DNA from: Botryotinia globosa
Lineage: Eukaryota > Ascomycota > Leotiomycetes > Helotiales > Sclerotiniaceae
Assembly (NCBI GenBank): GCA_014898425.1
Contig: RCSZ01000001.1
Span: 2,232,001-2,296,000 of the forward strand
Direction of reading: 5' to 3'
DNA length: 64,000 nucleotides
Shown: positions 62,298 to 64,000 of the stretch, piece by piece
How the letters are laid out: each line of letters opens with the position of its first letter
Numbering within the stretch: position 1 is the stretch's first letter
Notes under the pieces: model-generated
What the model was told of the DNA's origin: nothing
The model's input: only the letters and a program-made list of their open reading frames with translations
The model's database searches: none
Program-made: the position numbers and the translations under genes

Positions 62298-64000
62298 CTT
62301 TCAGAGCCGATACTATAACACGATGACGAAGAGGGTGGTATGCTGAGGAAGGTTTAAGATGAGGAAAGAGAGCATCACTATCTTCCCATGATCATACTAT
62401 ATCAAGATAAGACTTAGCAGTGATCCCCCTCGTACCTGCCCTACATATCCAACAGAGATGTTCGAAAAGCGGAGTAATCAATATAATCACCATATCCTGC
62501 CAGTGGGTAGGCGAGCAGACATCGTATTTGCATACGTAATCAGACGAGAGTGCAGTAGCATCAATATAAAGATGAGACCAGAAACTCCATTTATGTCATG
62601 TTGCATGTGTCTCTACAGGATCTTTGCGGGTTACCCCAGGATAAGCGGGAGTAACGGGTTGGCCGTTGAACATCATCACAGTCGCTGTTCCACTGGGAGA
62701 GCCTAGTAACTCCAGAATATGATATCGGCCCCCACTATCCGAATGTTGTGTTTTTGTCATGTTGAAAAATTACTACCCAGTTCCACTGCGACCCAAAAGC
62801 TTAAGAGAGAGAAGGAGGAGGACATAATGTGAAACCGAATACCTGGTAAAAGGAAGGAAGGGCGATGTTGAGATGTAAGGGTGAAAGACTAACGTCACGT
62901 GGTTCCCCCAAAAGTATATCTTCCTCGATTTGATGTTACATAAAATGGAGATAATCATCTTATCTCATCTCATCGTTGATTCACTCGAAATTCTACGTTA
63001 ATAATGTTATTACCCGCAACCTGATGCGGGATATTGATTCAAGATTGGGTCCAATTCCATCTCCTCTCATTGCCCGTTCCATATACACATGCATCTGTTG
63101 ATCGTTTAGAAATCAAACTTCTAGTAAAGCTCAAATTGGTTAACATTACTTGATAACGGAGAACCCGGTTACTCTTCAACATTGAAATAGAACCCAAGCT
63201 ATCCTGGAGTTTTTTTTGGAGTTATCCTCACAGTCAGCTTGGCTTTAAAATCACAATGTACTGTATGTATAGGGTGTCTGCATTCTTGAGTAACGCCACT
63301 ATGGAAGGTGGGTCGGGAGAGTAGCGTCGTGCTTCGAAGGAATCCAATCTGTTCTCCACAGATACCTCGCACATATCGTATATCGTACAACGCAAGTGAA
63401 TCTTACAATAAAATACGCATGGGTGTGTCTGGTGCTTGGCACGTGTGCAGATGTATGAAAGCCAGTCCACTCGGTCTCCATTCGCTTGCCATCATGTGGG
63501 AAGTAACACTATCCAAAACCTCCACCTAATGGCTACTGACCGCATTCCTCGAGCCATAATTACTCGTATATGAATACCAAGTTTCGATACGGAGGCTCTA
63601 GATTCCTCCCGTGTGAAACCTATCTCTACCACCCCGCACCTTCCCCTTTGCCCCATCATGGGAGCTACGGTATCGGGTTTATTAACAGATATCTGAAAAT
63701 AGAGTCGACTCAAAACAAACAGTTTTGCAGATGCTCATGGTTTCTTACTTCGATCCTTTATGTCATGACACCTTCCTTTGATTGCTCGTATTTCTTATTA
63801 CCAACAGAGCGTGCCGGCAAAGTAGTTTGCTATTCCCCGGCTCGCGGTGTGTTTTTTGTTGATTCTAACAAACGAAATAGTGGTTTCGTAATTTGCTGAG
63901 GCGCGGCTTCAGATCTAGATGGTTGACATGCATCTTGTGGTGACGCGAGAATCTTGGACGCCCTTCTATCCTAGTCTCCCGCACTCTTGCGATCAAGAGT
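62298..64000. other. Intergenic to window end, no gene seen
   Basis: Upstream of the UNC93-like gene. The ORFs on both strands are 60-110 codons and lack protein-like composition or splice context. Confidence 0.55.

Overview
This window reads as nuclear DNA of a filamentous ascomycete. Genes carry one to five short GT-AG introns (about 45-140 nt) with CTAAC-like branch points, intergenic DNA is long and rich in microsatellites, and there is a strongly AT-rich island with C-to-T decay. Gene content and protein character suggest a leotiomycete close to Botrytis/Sclerotinia, but that placement is inference. Exon joins were worked out by hand; for every spliced gene listed as intact, the exon lengths sum to a multiple of three. 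|| Layout. 0-6.6 kb: an MFS sugar transporter, PCNA, a pyridoxal kinase and (minus strand) dUTPase. 7.4-12 kb: a small basic protein of unknown function, a doubtful broken small gene and a 544-residue conserved fungal protein of unknown function. 12-20.3 kb: accessory stretch with hexanucleotide repeats, a serine-rich hypothetical gene, a decayed UstYa-like gene beside a decayed class I methyltransferase gene (relic of a secondary-metabolite locus), an unknown two-exon gene and a 318-bp (ATAAAT)n tract. 20.3-27.8 kb: a C2-domain protein and a 1133-residue BAR-PH-ArfGAP protein with an N-myristoylation signal, separated by 2 kb of repeat-rich DNA. 29.3-30.5 kb: two AT-rich inverted-repeat elements with RIP-like decay. 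30.7-43.1 kb: a thioesterase-like protein, eIF3j, enolase, proteasome ATPase RPT4 and the chitin-pathway enzyme GFA1. 44-56.5 kb: FHA-kinase CHK2/Cds1, an HCNGP/SAP30BP-like protein, proteasome beta subunit PRE4, an ACR3 arsenite transporter and the FANCM-type helicase MPH1. 57-64 kb: a nonsense-riddled reading-frame relic, gene-poor DNA and an UNC93-like transporter. || Most intact genes are housekeeping genes. Four serve DNA replication or repair (PCNA, dUTPase, CHK2, MPH1), and three of these have MluI-cell-cycle-box-like (A/T)CGCG(A/T) sequences just upstream of or at their starts, which would fit MBF-type S-phase control. RPT4 and PRE4 both serve the 26S proteasome. Unusual gene structure is the main theme: a start codon split by an intron in PCNA, a 5-nt first coding exon in GFA1, an 11-nt internal exon in the pyridoxal kinase, 16-nt terminal coding exons at both ends of eIF3j, and a GC-AG intron in the sugar transporter. 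No previously undescribed multi-gene system is evident. The most novel-looking items are the possible dual-targeted dUTPase, the metabolite-cluster relic and the paired AT-rich inverted-repeat elements.
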